64,000 nucleotides of DNA from Pectobacterium atrosepticum (GCA_019056595.1 CP036163.1:3968001-4032000), one strand, 5' to 3'; positions 28,952-40,726 are shown, counted from the first letter of the stretch. Numbers and translations are program-made. The notes: generated by a model not told the origin, from the sequence alone.

Positions 28952-29803
28952 ATGGCTGAAATTACCGCATCCCTGGTAAAAGAGCTGCGTGAGCGTACCG
29001 CGGCAGGCATGATGGAATGTAAGAAAGCGCTGGTTGAAGCTAATGGCGACATCGAGCTTGCAATCGAAAACATGCGTAAATCCGGTGCGATCAAAGCAGC
29101 TAAGAAAGCAGGTAACGTTGCTGCTGACGGCGTAATCAAGACTAAGATCGACGGTAACTACGCTGTGATTCTGGAAGTTAACTGCCAGACTGACTTCGTT
29201 GCTAAAGATGGTGGTTTCCAGGCGTTTGCTGACAAAGTGCTAGATGCTGCGGTTGCAGGCAAAATCACTGATGTTGACGTGTTGAAAGCACAGTTCGAAG
29301 AAGAGCGTGTTGCACTGGTTGCTAAAATCGGTGAGAACATCAACATCCGTCGCGTTTCCGCTCTGGAAGGCGAAGTTCTGGGTAACTACCAACACGGTGC
29401 GCGCATCGGTGTTCTGGTTGCTGCTAAAGGCGCTGATGAAGAGCTGGTTAAACACCTGGCTATGCATGTTGCTGCAAGCAAGCCTGAGTTCGTTAAACCA
29501 GAAGATGTATCTGCTGAAGTGGTAGCGAAAGAGTACCAGGTTCAGCTGGAAATCGCGATGCAGTCTGGCAAGCCGAAAGAAATCGCAGAGAAAATGGTTG
29601 AAGGCCGTATGAAGAAATTCACCGGCGAAGTTTCTCTGACTGGTCAGCCTTTCGTTATGGATCCAGCCAAGTCTGTTGGTCAACTGCTGAAAGAGCACAA
29701 TGCTGACGTGACTAACTTCATCCGTTTCGAAGTGGGTGAAGGCATTGAGAAAGTTGAGACTGACTTTGCTGCTGAAGTTGCAGCAATGAGTAAGCAGTCT
29801 TAA
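28952..29803 (+). CDS. tsf: Elongation factor Ts
   Basis: EF-Ts exchanges GDP for GTP on EF-Tu. With the ATG at 28952 the protein has 283 residues, the E. coli length, and begins [15 protein letters not shown]. The EF-Tu-contacting TDFV motif is in [10 protein letters not shown] near residue 80. The longer open frame from 28907 covers the leader and has no homologous N-terminus. Codon use is highly biased, as expected for an abundant translation factor. Confidence 0.98.
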   Translation: MAEITASLVKELRERTAAGMMECKKALVEANGDIELAIENMRKSGAIKAAKKAGNVAADGVIKTKIDGNYAVILEVNCQTDFVAKDGGFQAFADKVLDAAVAGKITDVDVLKAQFEEERVALVAKIGENINIRRVSALEGEVLGNYQHGARIGVLVAAKGADEELVKHLAMHVAASKPEFVKPEDVSAEVVAKEYQVQLEIAMQSGKPKEIAEKMVEGRMKKFTGEVSLTGQPFVMDPAKSVGQLLKEHNADVTNFIRFEVGEGIEKVETDFAAEVAAMSKQS

Positions 29804-29817
29804 TAGTAAAAAAAGAG

Positions 29818-29840
29818 CCGCCAGTTGGCGGTTCCTTTTT
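29818..29840 (+). terminator. Terminator after tsf
   Basis: CCGCC pairs with GGCGG around AGTT (29818-29831), followed by TTCCTTTTT. It closes the rpsB-tsf unit before pyrH. Confidence 0.85.
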
Positions 29841-29973
29841 ATCCAGCCCCACGAGTTTTAGTTCGCTTGGCTTCCTGCATTCAGGCAGGAGCTGGGTGGA
29901 ACAGTTTTGATTTTTACAGTATTGATTTATACAACCCCCCCAATACCACGACAGCCTGTAGGATAAGAACACC

Positions 29974-30699
29974 ATGGCAACCAATGCAAAACCCGTCTAT
30001 CAACGAATCCTGCTGAAACTCAGTGGCGAAGCTTTACAGGGAACTGAAGGTTTTGGTATCGATGCGAGTATTCTGGATCGCATGGCTCAGGAAGTGAAAG
30101 AACTGGTTGAGTTAGGCATTCAGGTCGGTGTGGTTATCGGCGGTGGTAACCTGTTTCGTGGCGCGGGTCTGGCTAAAGCGGGCATGAACCGCGTTGTGGG
30201 CGACCACATGGGAATGCTGGCGACCGTCATGAATGGTCTGGCAATGCGTGATGCGTTGCACCGTGCCTATGTGAACGCTCGCCTGATGTCTGCGATTCCC
30301 CTGAATGGCGTCTGTGACAACTACAGCTGGGCGGAAGCGATCAGCCTGCTGCGTAATAATCGCGTGGTGATTTTCTCCGCCGGAACAGGCAACCCTTTCT
30401 TTACCACGGATTCTGCGGCTTGCCTTCGCGGCATTGAGATTGAGGCGGATGTCGTATTGAAGGCGACAAAAGTCGATGGCGTCTATTCTGCCGATCCGGT
30501 ACAAGATCCTTCAGCGACGATGTATGAAACGCTAACCTATCAAGATGTGTTAGAACGTGAACTGAAAGTGATGGATCTTGCTGCGTTCACGCTGGCACGC
30601 GACCATAATTTGCCGATCCGCGTTTTCAACATGAACAAACCCGGCGCACTGCGTCGTGTTGTTATGGGTGAGAAAGAAGGGACGTTGATTAGTCAGTAA
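29974..30699 (+). CDS. pyrH: UMP kinase
   Basis: PyrH phosphorylates UMP to UDP. It is the hexameric bacterial amino-acid-kinase-fold enzyme, activated by GTP and inhibited by UTP. The protein has 241 residues. The phosphate-binding [11 protein letters not shown] is at residues 13-23, and [12 protein letters not shown] and [16 protein letters not shown] follow. It has its own leader after the tsf terminator and precedes frr. Confidence 0.97.
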   Translation: MATNAKPVYQRILLKLSGEALQGTEGFGIDASILDRMAQEVKELVELGIQVGVVIGGGNLFRGAGLAKAGMNRVVGDHMGMLATVMNGLAMRDALHRAYVNARLMSAIPLNGVCDNYSWAEAISLLRNNRVVIFSAGTGNPFFTTDSAACLRGIEIEADVVLKATKVDGVYSADPVQDPSATMYETLTYQDVLERELKVMDLAAFTLARDHNLPIRVFNMNKPGALRRVVMGEKEGTLISQ

Positions 30700-30824
30700 C
30701 TCAAATTATGGGGTAATATATTGTCAGTATTGCTCCATACGCCAGCCGAGCGCTGGTATTAATTATTCACTGGGTCATGCACTGACATGGCCTGCCAGGC
30801 AACCAGTTTTCAAGGGTTCACAAC

Positions 30825-31382
30825 GTGACTAATGAAATCAGAAAAGATGCTGAAACGCGCATGGACAAATGTGTTGAAGCGTTTAAAAACCAGATTAACA
30901 GAATCCGTACCGGCCGTGCATCGCCAAGTATTCTTGATGGCATTCATGTTGAATACTATGGCAGCGCAACGCCGTTGCGCCAACTCGCTAACGTTGTGGT
31001 AGAAGATTCCCGCACGCTGGCAATTTCGGTATTCGATCGTTCACTGAGCCCAGCGGTCGAGAAAGCGATCATGGCCTCTGACCTCGGCCTGAACCCGTCT
31101 TCTGCTGGCACCGTAATCCGTGTTCCGTTGCCACCTCTGACGGAAGAACGTCGTAAAGATCTGATCAAAGTCGTCCGTGGCGAAGCAGAGCAGGGGCGTA
31201 TCTCTGTACGCAACGTGCGCCGTGATGCTAACGACAAGTTTAAAGCACTGTTGAAAGACAAAGCGATCAGTGAAGATGAAGAACGTCGTGCTCAGGACGA
31301 CGTGCAGAAATTGACTGACAACTTCATCAAGAAAGTGGACGTCGCACTAGCAGAAAAAGAAGCGGAGCTGATGGAGTTCTAA
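30825..31382 (+). CDS. frr: Ribosome recycling factor (GTG start)
   Basis: RRF splits the post-termination ribosome together with EF-G. The protein has 185 residues, as in E. coli. The long three-helix-bundle region contains the signatures [16 protein letters not shown] and [11 protein letters not shown]. It starts with GTG at 30825; an AAGGG lies about ten bases upstream. Helix-rich C-terminal [14 protein letters not shown] matches the family. Confidence 0.97.
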   Translation: MTNEIRKDAETRMDKCVEAFKNQINRIRTGRASPSILDGIHVEYYGSATPLRQLANVVVEDSRTLAISVFDRSLSPAVEKAIMASDLGLNPSSAGTVIRVPLPPLTEERRKDLIKVVRGEAEQGRISVRNVRRDANDKFKALLKDKAISEDEERRAQDDVQKLTDNFIKKVDVALAEKEAELMEF

Positions 31383-31398
31383 TCAGCTTGTTAGATAG

Positions 31399-31438
31399 TG
31401 CGTCGCAGGATGTTTTTTCCGGCGGCGCTTTATTTTTT
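31399..31438 (+). terminator. Probable terminator after frr
   Basis: An imperfect stem, GCGTCGCAGGA against TCCGGCGGCGC, has a T-rich loop and is followed by TTTATTTTTT. The bulges lower confidence. Its location, right after frr and 180 bases before dxr, is appropriate. Confidence 0.6.
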
Positions 31439-31619
31439 ATATAATATGCGTTATGCAATGAATGGGTGAAGGCTAGCCCCTCTGGGCAGTAAACAAATTT
31501 TTGCTATGCATACGCCTGCGACGATCGTGACGGTGATCAATCGCAGAGATATATCATGGTAATCGTCTCAGACTCGTGTACCTTCCTGTCATCAAATCCG
31601 GTTATTCAGAGCATTTTTA

Positions 31620-32816
31620 ATGAAGCAACTGACAATTCTTGGTTCCACTGGCTCTATTGGCGTCAGTTCTCTGGCTGTAATTAAAGCCAACCCAGATAAA
31701 TTTACCGTACGCGCGCTATCCGCTGGGTACAACGTCAAGCTTATGTTGGAACAGTGCCTGACTTTCCAACCCACTTATGCCTCAATGGCTGATGAAGCCT
31801 CTGCAACTGCTCTGCGCCAGCAGTTGGCAGAATACGGTTGCAAAACAGAGGTTCTGGCGGGAGTTCAGGCCGCATGTGAGCTCGCTGCACTGGACGGCGT
31901 CGATCAGGTCATGGCTGCGATTGTGGGGGCGGCTGGGCTATTACCGACGCTGGCGGCAATCCATGCTGGAAAACAGGTTTTGTTGGCGAATAAAGAATCA
32001 CTCGTCACCTGCGGACGTCTCTTTATGGATGCCGTCGAGCAAAGCGATGCGCAGCTTTTACCGATTGATAGCGAACATAATGCAATTTTTCAGAGTTTAC
32101 CTGAGCAAATTCAGCGCCAATTAGGCTACGCTTCACTGTCGAAACATGGAGTCGAACGTATTATTTTGACTGGCTCCGGTGGACCGTTTCGTGAAACGCC
32201 GGTATCAGCGTTGGCAGACATGACGCCTGATCAGGCGTGTGCGCACCCGAACTGGTCAATGGGGCGCAAGATTTCGGTTGATTCTGCCACTATGATGAAT
32301 AAGGGGCTGGAGTATATCGAAGCGCGTTGGTTGTTTAATGCCTCTGCCGAACAGATGGAAGTCATTATTCATCCGCAGTCAGTGATTCACTCGATGGTGC
32401 GCTACCGTGATGGCAGCGTCTTGGCGCAGTTGGGTTCGCCCGACATGCGTACGCCGATTGCTCATGCAATGGCTTATCCCGAACGTGTGGCATCGGGCGC
32501 AAAAGCATTAGATTTTTGCCAAATTGGCGCGCTGACATTTTTAGCACCAGACTATGCGCGCTATCCTTGTTTGCAGTTGGCGATTGATGCCTGCAATCAC
32601 GGTCAGTCGGCTACCACGACATTGAACGCCGCAAATGAAATTGCGGTGGCAGCATTTTTGCAGTCGCAGATACGTTTTACGGATATCGCGGCGGTAAATC
32701 AACATGTTATTGAACAACTTACATTGCCAGAACCCACCAGCGTTGATGATGTTTTGTTCATCGATAGCTGGGCCAGACAGGTCGCAGCACAGACCCTGAC
32801 ACATTACGTGCGATAG
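31620..32816 (+). CDS. dxr: 1-deoxy-D-xylulose 5-phosphate reductoisomerase
   Basis: Dxr (IspC) converts DXP to MEP with NADPH, the committed step of the non-mevalonate isoprenoid pathway. The protein has 398 residues, the E. coli length. The NADPH-binding [12 protein letters not shown] is at residues 6-17. [15 protein letters not shown] carries the metal-binding Asp and Glu, and [10 protein letters not shown] and the [20 protein letters not shown] region form the active site. It feeds uppS just downstream. Confidence 0.97.
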   Translation: MKQLTILGSTGSIGVSSLAVIKANPDKFTVRALSAGYNVKLMLEQCLTFQPTYASMADEASATALRQQLAEYGCKTEVLAGVQAACELAALDGVDQVMAAIVGAAGLLPTLAAIHAGKQVLLANKESLVTCGRLFMDAVEQSDAQLLPIDSEHNAIFQSLPEQIQRQLGYASLSKHGVERIILTGSGGPFRETPVSALADMTPDQACAHPNWSMGRKISVDSATMMNKGLEYIEARWLFNASAEQMEVIIHPQSVIHSMVRYRDGSVLAQLGSPDMRTPIAHAMAYPERVASGAKALDFCQIGALTFLAPDYARYPCLQLAIDACNHGQSATTTLNAANEIAVAAFLQSQIRFTDIAAVNQHVIEQLTLPEPTSVDDVLFIDSWARQVAAQTLTHYVR

Positions 32817-32922
32817 CCGGATAGACCCATGGCACAATTTGTTCATGTGCGGTGGAGGTGGTATAGTCTGCGCCACTCAATGGTTGATTATGCGAAAGTT
32901 GTTTAATCGACCATGCAGCTAA

Positions 32923-32947
32923 GCCGTGATCGTTCACGGCTTTTTTT
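32923..32947 (+). terminator. Terminator between dxr and uppS
   Basis: GCCGTGA pairs with TCACGGC around TCGT (32923-32940), followed by seven T. The stem and U-run are strong, which suggests that uppS has a separate promoter in the 70 bases that follow, or that termination is partial. Confidence 0.88.
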
Positions 32948-33014
32948 GCGCTAATGGGGTCTGATGTTACGGAAGGACTGTTGTATTTCTTGCTTGAGGA
33001 AATAAGTACGCGTT

Positions 33015-33776
33015 ATGCCGTCCGATAATCAAAAGAATACTAACGATCTGCCACTCGCCGGGCCGCGGCATGTTGCCATTATCATGGATGGCAATGGTCG
33101 CTGGGCGAAAAGCCGGGGGAAGATGCGGATTTTTGGCCATCAGGCTGGTGTAAAGGCTGTGCGACGTTCAGTCAGTTTCGCAGTGAACCACGGATTGGAT
33201 GCTCTGACACTTTACGCATTTAGCAGTGAAAACTGGAACCGTCCGGCGCAGGAAGTTTCCGCACTCATGGAGCTGTTTGTTCGAGCACTGGACAGCGAAG
33301 TGAAAAGCCTGCACAAGCACAATGTTCGCTTGCGGGTGATTGGCGATATCGGCCGCTTCAGTCCGCGTTTACAAGAGAGAATCCGTCGTTCAGAAGTGCT
33401 GACAGAAAAGAATCAGGGGCTCACACTGAATATTGCCGCGAATTATGGCGGCCGTTGGGATATTATTCAGGGAGTACGGCAACTTGCAGAGCAGGTGCAG
33501 GAAGGTATTCTGCGCCCTGATAGCATTAATGAAGCGTCATTGTGTCAGTATATCTGTCTGAATGATCTGGCTCCGGTTGATTTGGTGATCAGAACCGGTG
33601 GAGAACACCGCATCAGTAATTTTCTTCTGTGGCAAATTGCTTATGCTGAACTTTACTTTACTGATGTCCTCTGGCCTGATTTCGATGAACAAGTCTTTGA
33701 AGGTGCGCTGAATGCTTTTGCACAACGCGAGCGCCGCTTCGGGGGAACAACACCTATCGATGCTGATGCATCCTAG
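33015..33776 (+). CDS. uppS: (2E,6E)-farnesyl-diphosphate-specific undecaprenyl diphosphate synthase
   Basis: UppS (IspU) adds eight isoprene units in cis to farnesyl diphosphate, making the C55 carrier for peptidoglycan and O-antigen. The protein has 253 residues. The P-loop motif [15 protein letters not shown] holds the catalytic aspartate. [18 protein letters not shown] and the C-terminal [15 protein letters not shown] are the other conserved regions. It stops nine bases before cdsA. Confidence 0.97.
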   Translation: MPSDNQKNTNDLPLAGPRHVAIIMDGNGRWAKSRGKMRIFGHQAGVKAVRRSVSFAVNHGLDALTLYAFSSENWNRPAQEVSALMELFVRALDSEVKSLHKHNVRLRVIGDIGRFSPRLQERIRRSEVLTEKNQGLTLNIAANYGGRWDIIQGVRQLAEQVQEGILRPDSINEASLCQYICLNDLAPVDLVIRTGGEHRISNFLLWQIAYAELYFTDVLWPDFDEQVFEGALNAFAQRERRFGGTTPIDADAS

Positions 33777-33785
33777 GGGGAACTT

Positions 33786-34643
33786 TTGCTGAAGTATCGC
33801 CTGATTACTGCTTTTATCTTGATTCCGATTGTTATTGCGGCACTGTTCTTGCTGCCTCCTTTGGGATTCACGCTTGTTACGCTGGCTGTGTGTATGCTGG
33901 CGGCATGGGAATGGGGTCAATTGGCGGGCTTTGCCTCTTATGGTCAACGCCTGTGGCTCGCAATTCTATGTGGTTTTTTGCTGGCGCTGATGTTGTTATC
34001 ACTCCCAGCTTACCATTACTCCGTGCATATTCCGCAAATCAGTATTGCGCTCTGGTCATCACTGGTGTGGTGGGGTATTGCGCTGTTTTTGGTTCTGTTC
34101 TACCCAGCTTCCGCCTCATTTTGGCGTCATTCACGCGCATTGCGGCTCGTGTTCGGCATCATGACGATCGTGCCGTTTTTCTGGGGCATGGTTGCGCTTC
34201 GTCATTACAATTACGCGATTAATCCATTCGCTGGTGCCTGGTGGCTGCTGTACGTCATGCTGCTGGTCTGGGGAGCGGACAGCGGTGCCTACATGTTCGG
34301 CAAACTGTTTGGTAAGCGTAAACTTGCGCCAAAAGTCTCGCCGGGCAAAACCTGGGAAGGCTTTCTCGGTGGTCTGGCAACCTCAGCGCTAATTTCTTTG
34401 CTGTTTAGCCTCTATGCGCCATTAACGGTGGCGGCATCAACGTTGCTGATTTGTTCTATCGCTGCTGCGCTGGCTTCGGTACTGGGTGATTTGACAGAAA
34501 GCATGTTCAAACGTGAGGCAGGCATCAAAGACAGTAGCCATTTGATTCCGGGGCATGGTGGCGTGCTCGATCGTATCGATAGCCTGACGGCTGCGGTTCC
34601 TGTGTTCTCTTGCCTGATGCTGCTGCTGTTTAAAGTGGCTTAG
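33786..34643 (+). CDS. cdsA: Phosphatidate cytidylyltransferase (TTG start)
   Basis: CdsA makes CDP-diacylglycerol, the branch point for all phospholipids, in the inner membrane. The protein has 285 residues, with about seven to eight hydrophobic helices and the C-terminal CDS signature spread over SMFKREAGIKDSSHLIPGHG and GVLDRIDSL. The TTG at 33786 is supported by GGGGG five bases upstream and by the E. coli protein, which starts at the same MLKYRLI and also uses TTG. It lies between uppS and rseP in the same transcription direction. Confidence 0.96.
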   Translation: MLKYRLITAFILIPIVIAALFLLPPLGFTLVTLAVCMLAAWEWGQLAGFASYGQRLWLAILCGFLLALMLLSLPAYHYSVHIPQISIALWSSLVWWGIALFLVLFYPASASFWRHSRALRLVFGIMTIVPFFWGMVALRHYNYAINPFAGAWWLLYVMLLVWGADSGAYMFGKLFGKRKLAPKVSPGKTWEGFLGGLATSALISLLFSLYAPLTVAASTLLICSIAAALASVLGDLTESMFKREAGIKDSSHLIPGHGGVLDRIDSLTAAVPVFSCLMLLLFKVA

Positions 34644-34664
34644 AATAAAGCGGTAGAGCTATTT

Positions 34665-36020
34665 ATGTTGAGTTTTCTCTGGAATCTTGCCGCGTTTATC
34701 ATCGCACTAGGTGTGTTGGTCACCGTCCATGAGTTTGGGCATTTCTGGGTGGCGCGCCGCTGTGGTGTGAAGGTTGAGCGCTTTTCTGTTGGTTTCGGTC
34801 GCGCACTATGGCGTCGTCGCGATCGTACCGGTACGGAATTTGTGATTGCGTTGATCCCGCTTGGCGGCTACGTGAAGATGCTGGATGAGCGTGTCGACAC
34901 CGTGGCACCAGAATTCCGCCACCAATCCTTTAACAGTAAAACGGTCTGGCAGCGCGCGGCTATCGTCAGCGCTGGTCCAATTGCCAATTTCCTGTTTGCT
35001 ATTGTGGCGTACTGGCTGGTGTTTATTCTCGGCGTGCCGGGCGTGCGTCCGATAGTGGGCGAAATACTGCCCAACTCCATCGCGGCACAAGCGGAAATGT
35101 CGGCGGGAATGGAACTAAAGTCAGTTGATGGTATCGAAACGCCTGATTGGGATACCGCGCGTCTGGCGCTGATCGGTAAAATCGGCGATAGCGATGTTGT
35201 GATCGGAAGCGCACCTTTAGGCTCCGACCGTGTCGTCCAGAAAACGCTGGATTTACGCGAGTGGCAGTTTGAGCCTGATAAGCAAGATCCGGCTTCCTCG
35301 CTCGGGATTATCCCGCGCGGTCCGCAAATTGAGCCCGTGTTGCATCAGGTGCAGGCAGGCTCTGCGGCGGAAAAAGCAGGTTTGCAAGTCGGGGATAGGA
35401 TCGTTAAAGTCGACGGGCAGGCGCTAGCGCAATGGCGTGATTTTGTCATCGCTGTGCGTGATAACCCCGGACAATCTATTGCTCTGGAGGTAGAGCGACA
35501 CGGTGCAGCGGTACCGTTGACGTTAACGCCAGACAGTAAATCTGTAGGAAGTGGCAGAATTGAAGGTTTGGCAGGTGTTATGCCAAGCGTGACGCCGCTG
35601 CCTGAAGAATACAGGACGGTGCGCCAGTATGGGCCGTTCAGTGCTGCCTATCAGGCAACAGATAAAACCTGGCAACTGATGAAATTGACCGTCAGTATGT
35701 TAGGGAAACTGGTTATGGGTGATGTTAAGCTGAATAACCTGAGTGGTCCCATTTCGATTGCTCAGGGTGCTGGAATGTCAGCAGATTATGGATTGATTTA
35801 TTACCTGATGTTTTTGGCCTTAATCAGCGTCAATTTGGGGATCATCAATCTGTTCCCGCTGCCGGTATTGGATGGTGGACACCTGCTCTTTCTTGCAGTT
35901 GAAAAACTGAAGGGCAGGCCGGTTTCTGAGCGTGTGCAGGACGTTAGTTATCGCATTGGTACAGTGTTGCTGATGTTGTTAATGGGACTCGCACTTTTCA
36001 ATGATTTCTCTCGTCTCTAG
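34665..36020 (+). CDS. rseP: Site-2 intramembrane protease RseP
   Basis: RseP cleaves the anti-sigma factor RseA inside the membrane after DegS, releasing sigma-E, and removes leftover signal peptides. The protein has 451 residues. The zinc site HEFGH is at residues 22-26 in the first helix, and the second ligand is in [12 protein letters not shown] near the third. Two PDZ domains lie between, one ending in the [13 protein letters not shown] segment. It precedes bamA, itself a sigma-E-linked gene, by 35 bases. Confidence 0.97.
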   Translation: MLSFLWNLAAFIIALGVLVTVHEFGHFWVARRCGVKVERFSVGFGRALWRRRDRTGTEFVIALIPLGGYVKMLDERVDTVAPEFRHQSFNSKTVWQRAAIVSAGPIANFLFAIVAYWLVFILGVPGVRPIVGEILPNSIAAQAEMSAGMELKSVDGIETPDWDTARLALIGKIGDSDVVIGSAPLGSDRVVQKTLDLREWQFEPDKQDPASSLGIIPRGPQIEPVLHQVQAGSAAEKAGLQVGDRIVKVDGQALAQWRDFVIAVRDNPGQSIALEVERHGAAVPLTLTPDSKSVGSGRIEGLAGVMPSVTPLPEEYRTVRQYGPFSAAYQATDKTWQLMKLTVSMLGKLVMGDVKLNNLSGPISIAQGAGMSADYGLIYYLMFLALISVNLGIINLFPLPVLDGGHLLFLAVEKLKGRPVSERVQDVSYRIGTVLLMLLMGLALFNDFSRL

Positions 36021-36055
36021 GCGCGGGATTAGGTTAGGAAAAACGCATAACAACG

Positions 36056-38500
36056 ATGGCGATCAAAAAGTTGCTCATAGCGTCGCTGCTGTTTAGCAGC
36101 GCAACCGTATACGGTGCAGACGGGTTCGTAGTGAAGGACATTCATTTCGAGGGCCTGCAAAGGGTTGCCGTCGGGGCGGCACTACTCAGTATGCCAGTCC
36201 GCGTTGGTGATACCATCGGTGACGATGATATCGGTAACACCATCCGTGCCTTGTTTGCGACCGGAAATTTTGAAGATGTTCGCGTCCTGCGCGATGGCGA
36301 AACGCTGATTGTGCAGGTCAAAGAACGTCCGACAATCGCCAGCGTCACGTTTTCCGGCAATAAGTCAGTCAAAGACGACATGCTGAAAGAAAACCTGGAA
36401 GCCTCGGGCGTGCGCGTTGGTGAAGCGTTAGACCGTACGGCGCTCACCAGCATCGAAAAAGGACTGGAAGATTTCTACTACAGCGTCGGTAAGTACAGTG
36501 CGTCGGTTAAAGCCGTTGTCACGCCATTGCCGCGTAACCGCGTAGACCTGAAACTGGTCTTCACGGAAGGCGTTTCCGCCAAGATCCAGCAGATTAATAT
36601 TGTCGGTAACAAAGCGTTCAGTTCCGACGAATTGATCTCCCGTTTCCAACTGCGTGATGAAGTGCCGTGGTGGAACGTGGTTGGTGACCGTAAATACCAG
36701 AAACAAAAACTGTCTGGCGATCTGGAAACCCTACGGAGTTTCTATCTGGATCGCGGCTATGCGCGCTTCAACATCGATTCTACTCAGGTGAGCCTGACGC
36801 CAGATAAAAAAGGCATCTATATCACCATCAATATGACGGAAGGCGAGCAGTACAAGCTGTCCGGCGTCGCGGTGAAAGGTAATCTGGCTGGCCACTCTGC
36901 GGAAATTGAAGGGCTGACGAAAGTCGAACCCGGTGAACTCTACAATGGGACGAAAGTCACCCGGATGGAAGAGGACATCAAGAAGCTGCTGGGTCGTTAT
37001 GGCTATGCCTATCCGCGTGTGGTAACACAGCCGGAAATTAATGACGCAGACAAGACGGTGAGATTAAACATCAACGTTGATGCGGGTAACCGCTTCTATG
37101 TGCGTCATGTTCGCTTTGACGGCAACGATACGTCTAAAGATACTGTTCTGCGCCGTGAAATGCGCCAGATGGAAGGTGCCTGGTTAGGCAACGATCTGGT
37201 TGAGCAAGGCAAAGAGCGTCTAAACCGACTGGGATACTTTGAAAGCGTTGAGGTAGAAACACAGCGTGTTCCCGGTGTCGCCGATCAGGTTGATGTGACG
37301 TATAAAGTCAAAGAGCGTAATACAGGTACATTCAACTTTGGTGTCGGTTTCGGTACGGAAAGCGGCGTGAGTTTCCAAGCTGGGGTTCAGCAGGACAACT
37401 GGTTGGGAACGGGTAACTCCGTTGGGATCAGCGGGACTAAAAACGACTACCAGACGTATGTCGAGCTGTCACTGACCGACCCATACTTCACCGTTGATGG
37501 CGTTAGCCTCGGTGGTCGCGTCTTCTATAACAAATTTGAAGCATCTGACGCCGACCTATCCGACTACACCAACGTGAGCTATGGCGTTGGCAGCACCTTG
37601 GGCTTCCCGATTAACGAGAATAACTCACTGCGTGTCGGTCTGGATTATGTGCATAACGACCTGTCGGATATGAGACCGCAGGTGTCGATGTGGCGTTATC
37701 TGGACTCTGTCGGGGTTAATCCTTCCGTCGTAGGTGAGAATGTTAAATCCAGTGCAGATTTCAAAGCGAACGATTTCTTCCTGAATACCGGATGGTCATA
37801 TAACAACCTGGATCGCGGTTACTTCCCGACGAAAGGGACACGTGCGTCCGCGAATGCCAAGATCGCGGTGCCAGGTTCGGACAATGAATACTACAAACTG
37901 ACGTTTGATTCAGCGAGCTACTATCCGTTGACCGAGAGTGGTAAATGGGTGGTGATGGGCCGTACCCGTGCAGGCTTTGCGGATGGTATCGGAAGTAAAG
38001 AAGTGCCGTTCTACGACAACTTCTATGCTGGTGGTTCCAGTACGGTGCGTGGCTTCCAATCGAATACGATTGGTCCTAAAGCGGCCTATTATAAGTGCCC
38101 AGCGAACCTTGTTGGCTCTGGCTTTAACTCTTACTCAGGTTGCCCGATTGATTCAACCAATATGGATGATGCCGTTGGCGGTAACGCGATGGCGGTGCTG
38201 AGTGCGGAACTTATCGTGCCGACGCCGTTTATCAGTGATAAATACGCCAACTCCGTACGAACTTCCTTCTTTGTGGATGGCGGTACGGTATGGGATACCA
38301 ACTGGGAAAATACGGCTGAAACACTGAAAGCAGGTGTACCGGATTACGGCAAGGCAACCAACTTCCGCGTTTCCAGTGGTATCGCGTTGCAATGGATGTC
38401 TCCGCTTGGGCCATTGGTCTTCTCCTATGCCCAGCCGGTTAAAAAGTACGATGGAGACAAGTCGGAACAATTCCAGTTTAACATTGGCAAAACCTGGTAG
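36056..38500 (+). CDS. bamA: Outer membrane protein assembly factor BamA
   Basis: BamA is the essential core of the BAM complex, which folds beta-barrel proteins into the outer membrane. The protein has 814 residues. A signal peptide ([17 protein letters not shown], cleaved before ADGFVVKDI) is followed by five POTRA domains to about residue 420 and a 16-strand barrel. The extracellular loop-6 motif VRGF is in [14 protein letters not shown]. Two cysteines in a surface loop (YKCPANLV and SGCPID) match the disulfide loop of E. coli. The C-terminus ends FNIGKTW, a proper beta-signal. Loop regions differ most from E. coli, as expected for surface-exposed parts. Confidence 0.98.
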   Translation: MAIKKLLIASLLFSSATVYGADGFVVKDIHFEGLQRVAVGAALLSMPVRVGDTIGDDDIGNTIRALFATGNFEDVRVLRDGETLIVQVKERPTIASVTFSGNKSVKDDMLKENLEASGVRVGEALDRTALTSIEKGLEDFYYSVGKYSASVKAVVTPLPRNRVDLKLVFTEGVSAKIQQINIVGNKAFSSDELISRFQLRDEVPWWNVVGDRKYQKQKLSGDLETLRSFYLDRGYARFNIDSTQVSLTPDKKGIYITINMTEGEQYKLSGVAVKGNLAGHSAEIEGLTKVEPGELYNGTKVTRMEEDIKKLLGRYGYAYPRVVTQPEINDADKTVRLNINVDAGNRFYVRHVRFDGNDTSKDTVLRREMRQMEGAWLGNDLVEQGKERLNRLGYFESVEVETQRVPGVADQVDVTYKVKERNTGTFNFGVGFGTESGVSFQAGVQQDNWLGTGNSVGISGTKNDYQTYVELSLTDPYFTVDGVSLGGRVFYNKFEASDADLSDYTNVSYGVGSTLGFPINENNSLRVGLDYVHNDLSDMRPQVSMWRYLDSVGVNPSVVGENVKSSADFKANDFFLNTGWSYNNLDRGYFPTKGTRASANAKIAVPGSDNEYYKLTFDSASYYPLTESGKWVVMGRTRAGFADGIGSKEVPFYDNFYAGGSSTVRGFQSNTIGPKAAYYKCPANLVGSGFNSYSGCPIDSTNMDDAVGGNAMAVLSAELIVPTPFISDKYANSVRTSFFVDGGTVWDTNWENTAETLKAGVPDYGKATNFRVSSGIALQWMSPLGPLVFSYAQPVKKYDGDKSEQFQFNIGKTW

Positions 38501-38640
38501 TGTGACGTCCGTAGGTCGTATGCAGGGAATGTCGCATCGCTGCTCATTGGCATGAATGCTGGAAATACAGCTGGCACCATGACGCGATGCCCATCATTAA
38601 AGTGTTAAGACACAAATTAGGTTAGGTTGAGGAGTTTATA

Positions 38641-39138
38641 GTGAAAAAGTGGTTATGTGCCGCAGGCCTCGGTTTAGTATTGGCTGCTTCAGCCAGCGTT
38701 CAGGCTGCTGACAAGATTGCCGTTGTTAACGTTTCCAGCATCTTCCAACAGTTGCCGCAGCGTGAAAGCGTTGGCAAACAGCTGGAAAATGAGTTCAAAG
38801 GTCGTGCTTCTGAGCTGCAATCGATGGAAAACGATTTGCAGGGCAAGATGCAGAAGTTGCAGCGTGATGGCTCTACCATGAAAGCGAGCGATCGCAGCAA
38901 AATGGAAAAAGACGTCATGGCGCAGCGCGAGCAGTTCTCTACTAAAGCGCAGGCTTTTGAGCAGGACAACCGTCGTCGTCAGACTGAAGAACGCAACAAA
39001 ATCCTGAGTCGTATTCAGGACGCCGTGAAAGCCGTTGCAACTAAAGAAGGTTATGATGTTGTGATTGACGCTAACGCTGTTGCGTATGTCGCCAATGCCA
39101 AAGACATTACTGCCGATGTGCTGAAACAGGTTAAATAA
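38641..39138 (+). CDS. skp: Periplasmic chaperone Skp (GTG start)
   Basis: Skp is a trimeric jellyfish-shaped chaperone that holds unfolded outer-membrane proteins in the periplasm on their way to BAM. The protein has 165 residues. The signal peptide [22 protein letters not shown] is cleaved before ADKIAVVNV (shown in part: [16 protein letters not shown]). A long lysine- and glutamine-rich coiled coil fills residues 45-125. The start is GTG at 38641, with GAGG nine bases before it. It is followed three bases later by lpxD. Confidence 0.97.
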   Translation: MKKWLCAAGLGLVLAASASVQAADKIAVVNVSSIFQQLPQRESVGKQLENEFKGRASELQSMENDLQGKMQKLQRDGSTMKASDRSKMEKDVMAQREQFSTKAQAFEQDNRRRQTEERNKILSRIQDAVKAVATKEGYDVVIDANAVAYVANAKDITADVLKQVK

Positions 39139-39141
39139 TAC

Positions 39142-40164
39142 ATGTATTCGATTCGACTGGACGCGTTAGCTCAACAGTTGGATGCACAATTACACGGTGA
39201 TGGCGATATCGTCATCACCGGTGTTGCTTCTATGCATTCGGCAAAAACTGGGCAAATTACGTTTCTTTCCGACAGTCGTTACCGTGAGCAACTGGCCGAG
39301 ACGCAAGCGTCTGCGGTCGTGCTGACGGAAGCGGATTTACCTTACTGTCAGGTTGCTGCGCTGGTAGTGAAAAATCCCTACCTTACCTATGCTCACATGG
39401 CACAACTGCTGGATACGACACCGCAACCAGCAACCGATATTGCCCCGAGTGCGGTCATCGCTTCAGATGCGACGCTGGGTCAGCAGGTGTCCATTGGCGC
39501 AAATGCCGTTATCGAATCTGGCGCACAGTTGGGTGATGGTGTTGTTATTGGCCCTGGCTGTTTTGTTGGCAAAAATGCCCGCATTGGTGCCGGCACCCGT
39601 TTGTGGGCAAATGTAACGATTTATCACCGCGTTGAGCTTGGTGAGCATTGCCTGATCCAGTCTGGAACGGTTATTGGTTCTGATGGTTTTGGCTATGCCA
39701 ACGATCGCGGCAACTGGGTGAAGATTCCGCAGTTGGGAACGGTCAGAATTGGCGATCAGGTTGAGATTGGCGCGAGCACGACTATCGATCGTGGTGCGTT
39801 GGATGATACGGTCATTGGCAATGGTGTTATCATTGATAACCAATGTCAGATTGCGCACAACGTCGTGATTGGCGACAATACCGCGGTCGCGGGTGGCGTC
39901 ATTATGGCGGGGAGCTTGAAAATTGGTCGTTATTGCATGATCGGCGGTGCCAGCGTGATTAACGGGCACATGGAGATCTGCGATAAAGTGACGGTAACGG
40001 GAATGGGTATGGTCATGCGACCAATCACTGAACCTGGGGTATACTCTTCGGGCATTCCTTTGCAACCCAATAAAGTGTGGCGCAAAACTGCAGCGCTGGT
40101 GATGAATATTGATGAGATAAGCAAACGGTTAAAAGCCGTTGAACGAAAAGTCGATAACGTTTAA
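39142..40164 (+). CDS. lpxD: UDP-3-O-(3-hydroxymyristoyl)glucosamine N-acyltransferase
   Basis: LpxD attaches the second 3-hydroxyacyl chain in lipid A synthesis, using acyl-ACP. The protein has 340 residues. An N-terminal uridine-binding domain precedes a left-handed beta-helix of hexapeptide repeats from about residue 105 to 290. The catalytic His239 is visible in [13 protein letters not shown]. The C-terminal helix [13 protein letters not shown] completes the trimer. The gene lies in the skp-lpxD-fabZ-lpxA-lpxB cluster. Confidence 0.97.
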   Translation: MYSIRLDALAQQLDAQLHGDGDIVITGVASMHSAKTGQITFLSDSRYREQLAETQASAVVLTEADLPYCQVAALVVKNPYLTYAHMAQLLDTTPQPATDIAPSAVIASDATLGQQVSIGANAVIESGAQLGDGVVIGPGCFVGKNARIGAGTRLWANVTIYHRVELGEHCLIQSGTVIGSDGFGYANDRGNWVKIPQLGTVRIGDQVEIGASTTIDRGALDDTVIGNGVIIDNQCQIAHNVVIGDNTAVAGGVIMAGSLKIGRYCMIGGASVINGHMEICDKVTVTGMGMVMRPITEPGVYSSGIPLQPNKVWRKTAALVMNIDEISKRLKAVERKVDNV

Positions 40165-40183
40165 TCACTCGCGTTTTATTTGC

Positions 40184-40223
40184 GGCCTGCCTGAAGACAC
40201 CTAATTTAGGGTCTGCGCAGGCC
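40184..40223 (+). other. Long hairpin in the lpxD-fabZ gap
   Basis: GGCCTGC (40184-40190) pairs perfectly with GCAGGCC (40217-40223). Inside, AGACACC partly pairs with GGGTCT around an AT-rich loop. No U-run follows, so it is probably not a terminator. It may be an mRNA processing or stability element within the lipid A operon. Confidence 0.45.
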
Positions 40224-40266
40224 GTGTTGTTGATGGCATCAGTTTTTTATGGACAGGAAGAGTATT

Positions 40267-40722
40267 TTGACTACTGACACTCATACTCTGAATATTGAAG
40301 AGATTTTAGAATTATTACCGCACCGTTTCCCGTTTTTACTGGTTGATCGGGTACTGGATTTTGAAAAAGGGAAGTTTCTGCGGGCGGTGAAAAACGTCTC
40401 TTTCAACGAACCCTTCTTCCAGGGGCATTTCCCGGGTAAACCCATTTTTCCCGGTGTGTTGATTCTGGAAGCCATGGCTCAGGCTACGGGTATCCTGGCG
40501 TTTAAAAGCGTCGGTAAACTGGAGCCGGGTGAGCTGTACTATTTCGCCGCTGTGGACGAAGCGCGCTTTAAGCGCCCCGTGCAGCCAGGCGATCAAATGA
40601 TCCTTGAAGTTGAATTCATTAAAGAGCGTCGTGGCGTTGCGCGCTTTAAAGGTGTTGCCAAAGTTGATGGCGAAGTGGCCTGTGAAGCGTCAATGATGTG
40701 TGCTCGTCGTCGGGAGTCCTGA
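40267..40722 (+). CDS. fabZ: 3-hydroxyacyl-ACP dehydratase FabZ (TTG start)
   Basis: FabZ dehydrates (3R)-hydroxyacyl-ACP in fatty acid elongation and competes with LpxA for the same substrate pool. From TTG 40267 the protein has 151 residues, the E. coli length, starting [11 protein letters not shown]. The catalytic pair is His54 in GHFPGKP and Glu68 in [14 protein letters not shown] lies about eight bases before the TTG. An ATG at 40249 would add six residues without homologues. It ends four bases before lpxA. Confidence 0.95.
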   Translation: MTTDTHTLNIEEILELLPHRFPFLLVDRVLDFEKGKFLRAVKNVSFNEPFFQGHFPGKPIFPGVLILEAMAQATGILAFKSVGKLEPGELYYFAAVDEARFKRPVQPGDQMILEVEFIKERRGVARFKGVAKVDGEVACEASMMCARRRES

Positions 40723-40726
40723 TAAC

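Noticed and set aside
33779-33804. GGAACTT followed by CCTGA at the cdsA start, resembling a sigma-E promoter
   Set aside because: The spacer is about 14-15 bases, shorter than usual, and the GGGGGAA part serves as the ribosome site of the TTG start. The resemblance alone is too weak to call a promoter.
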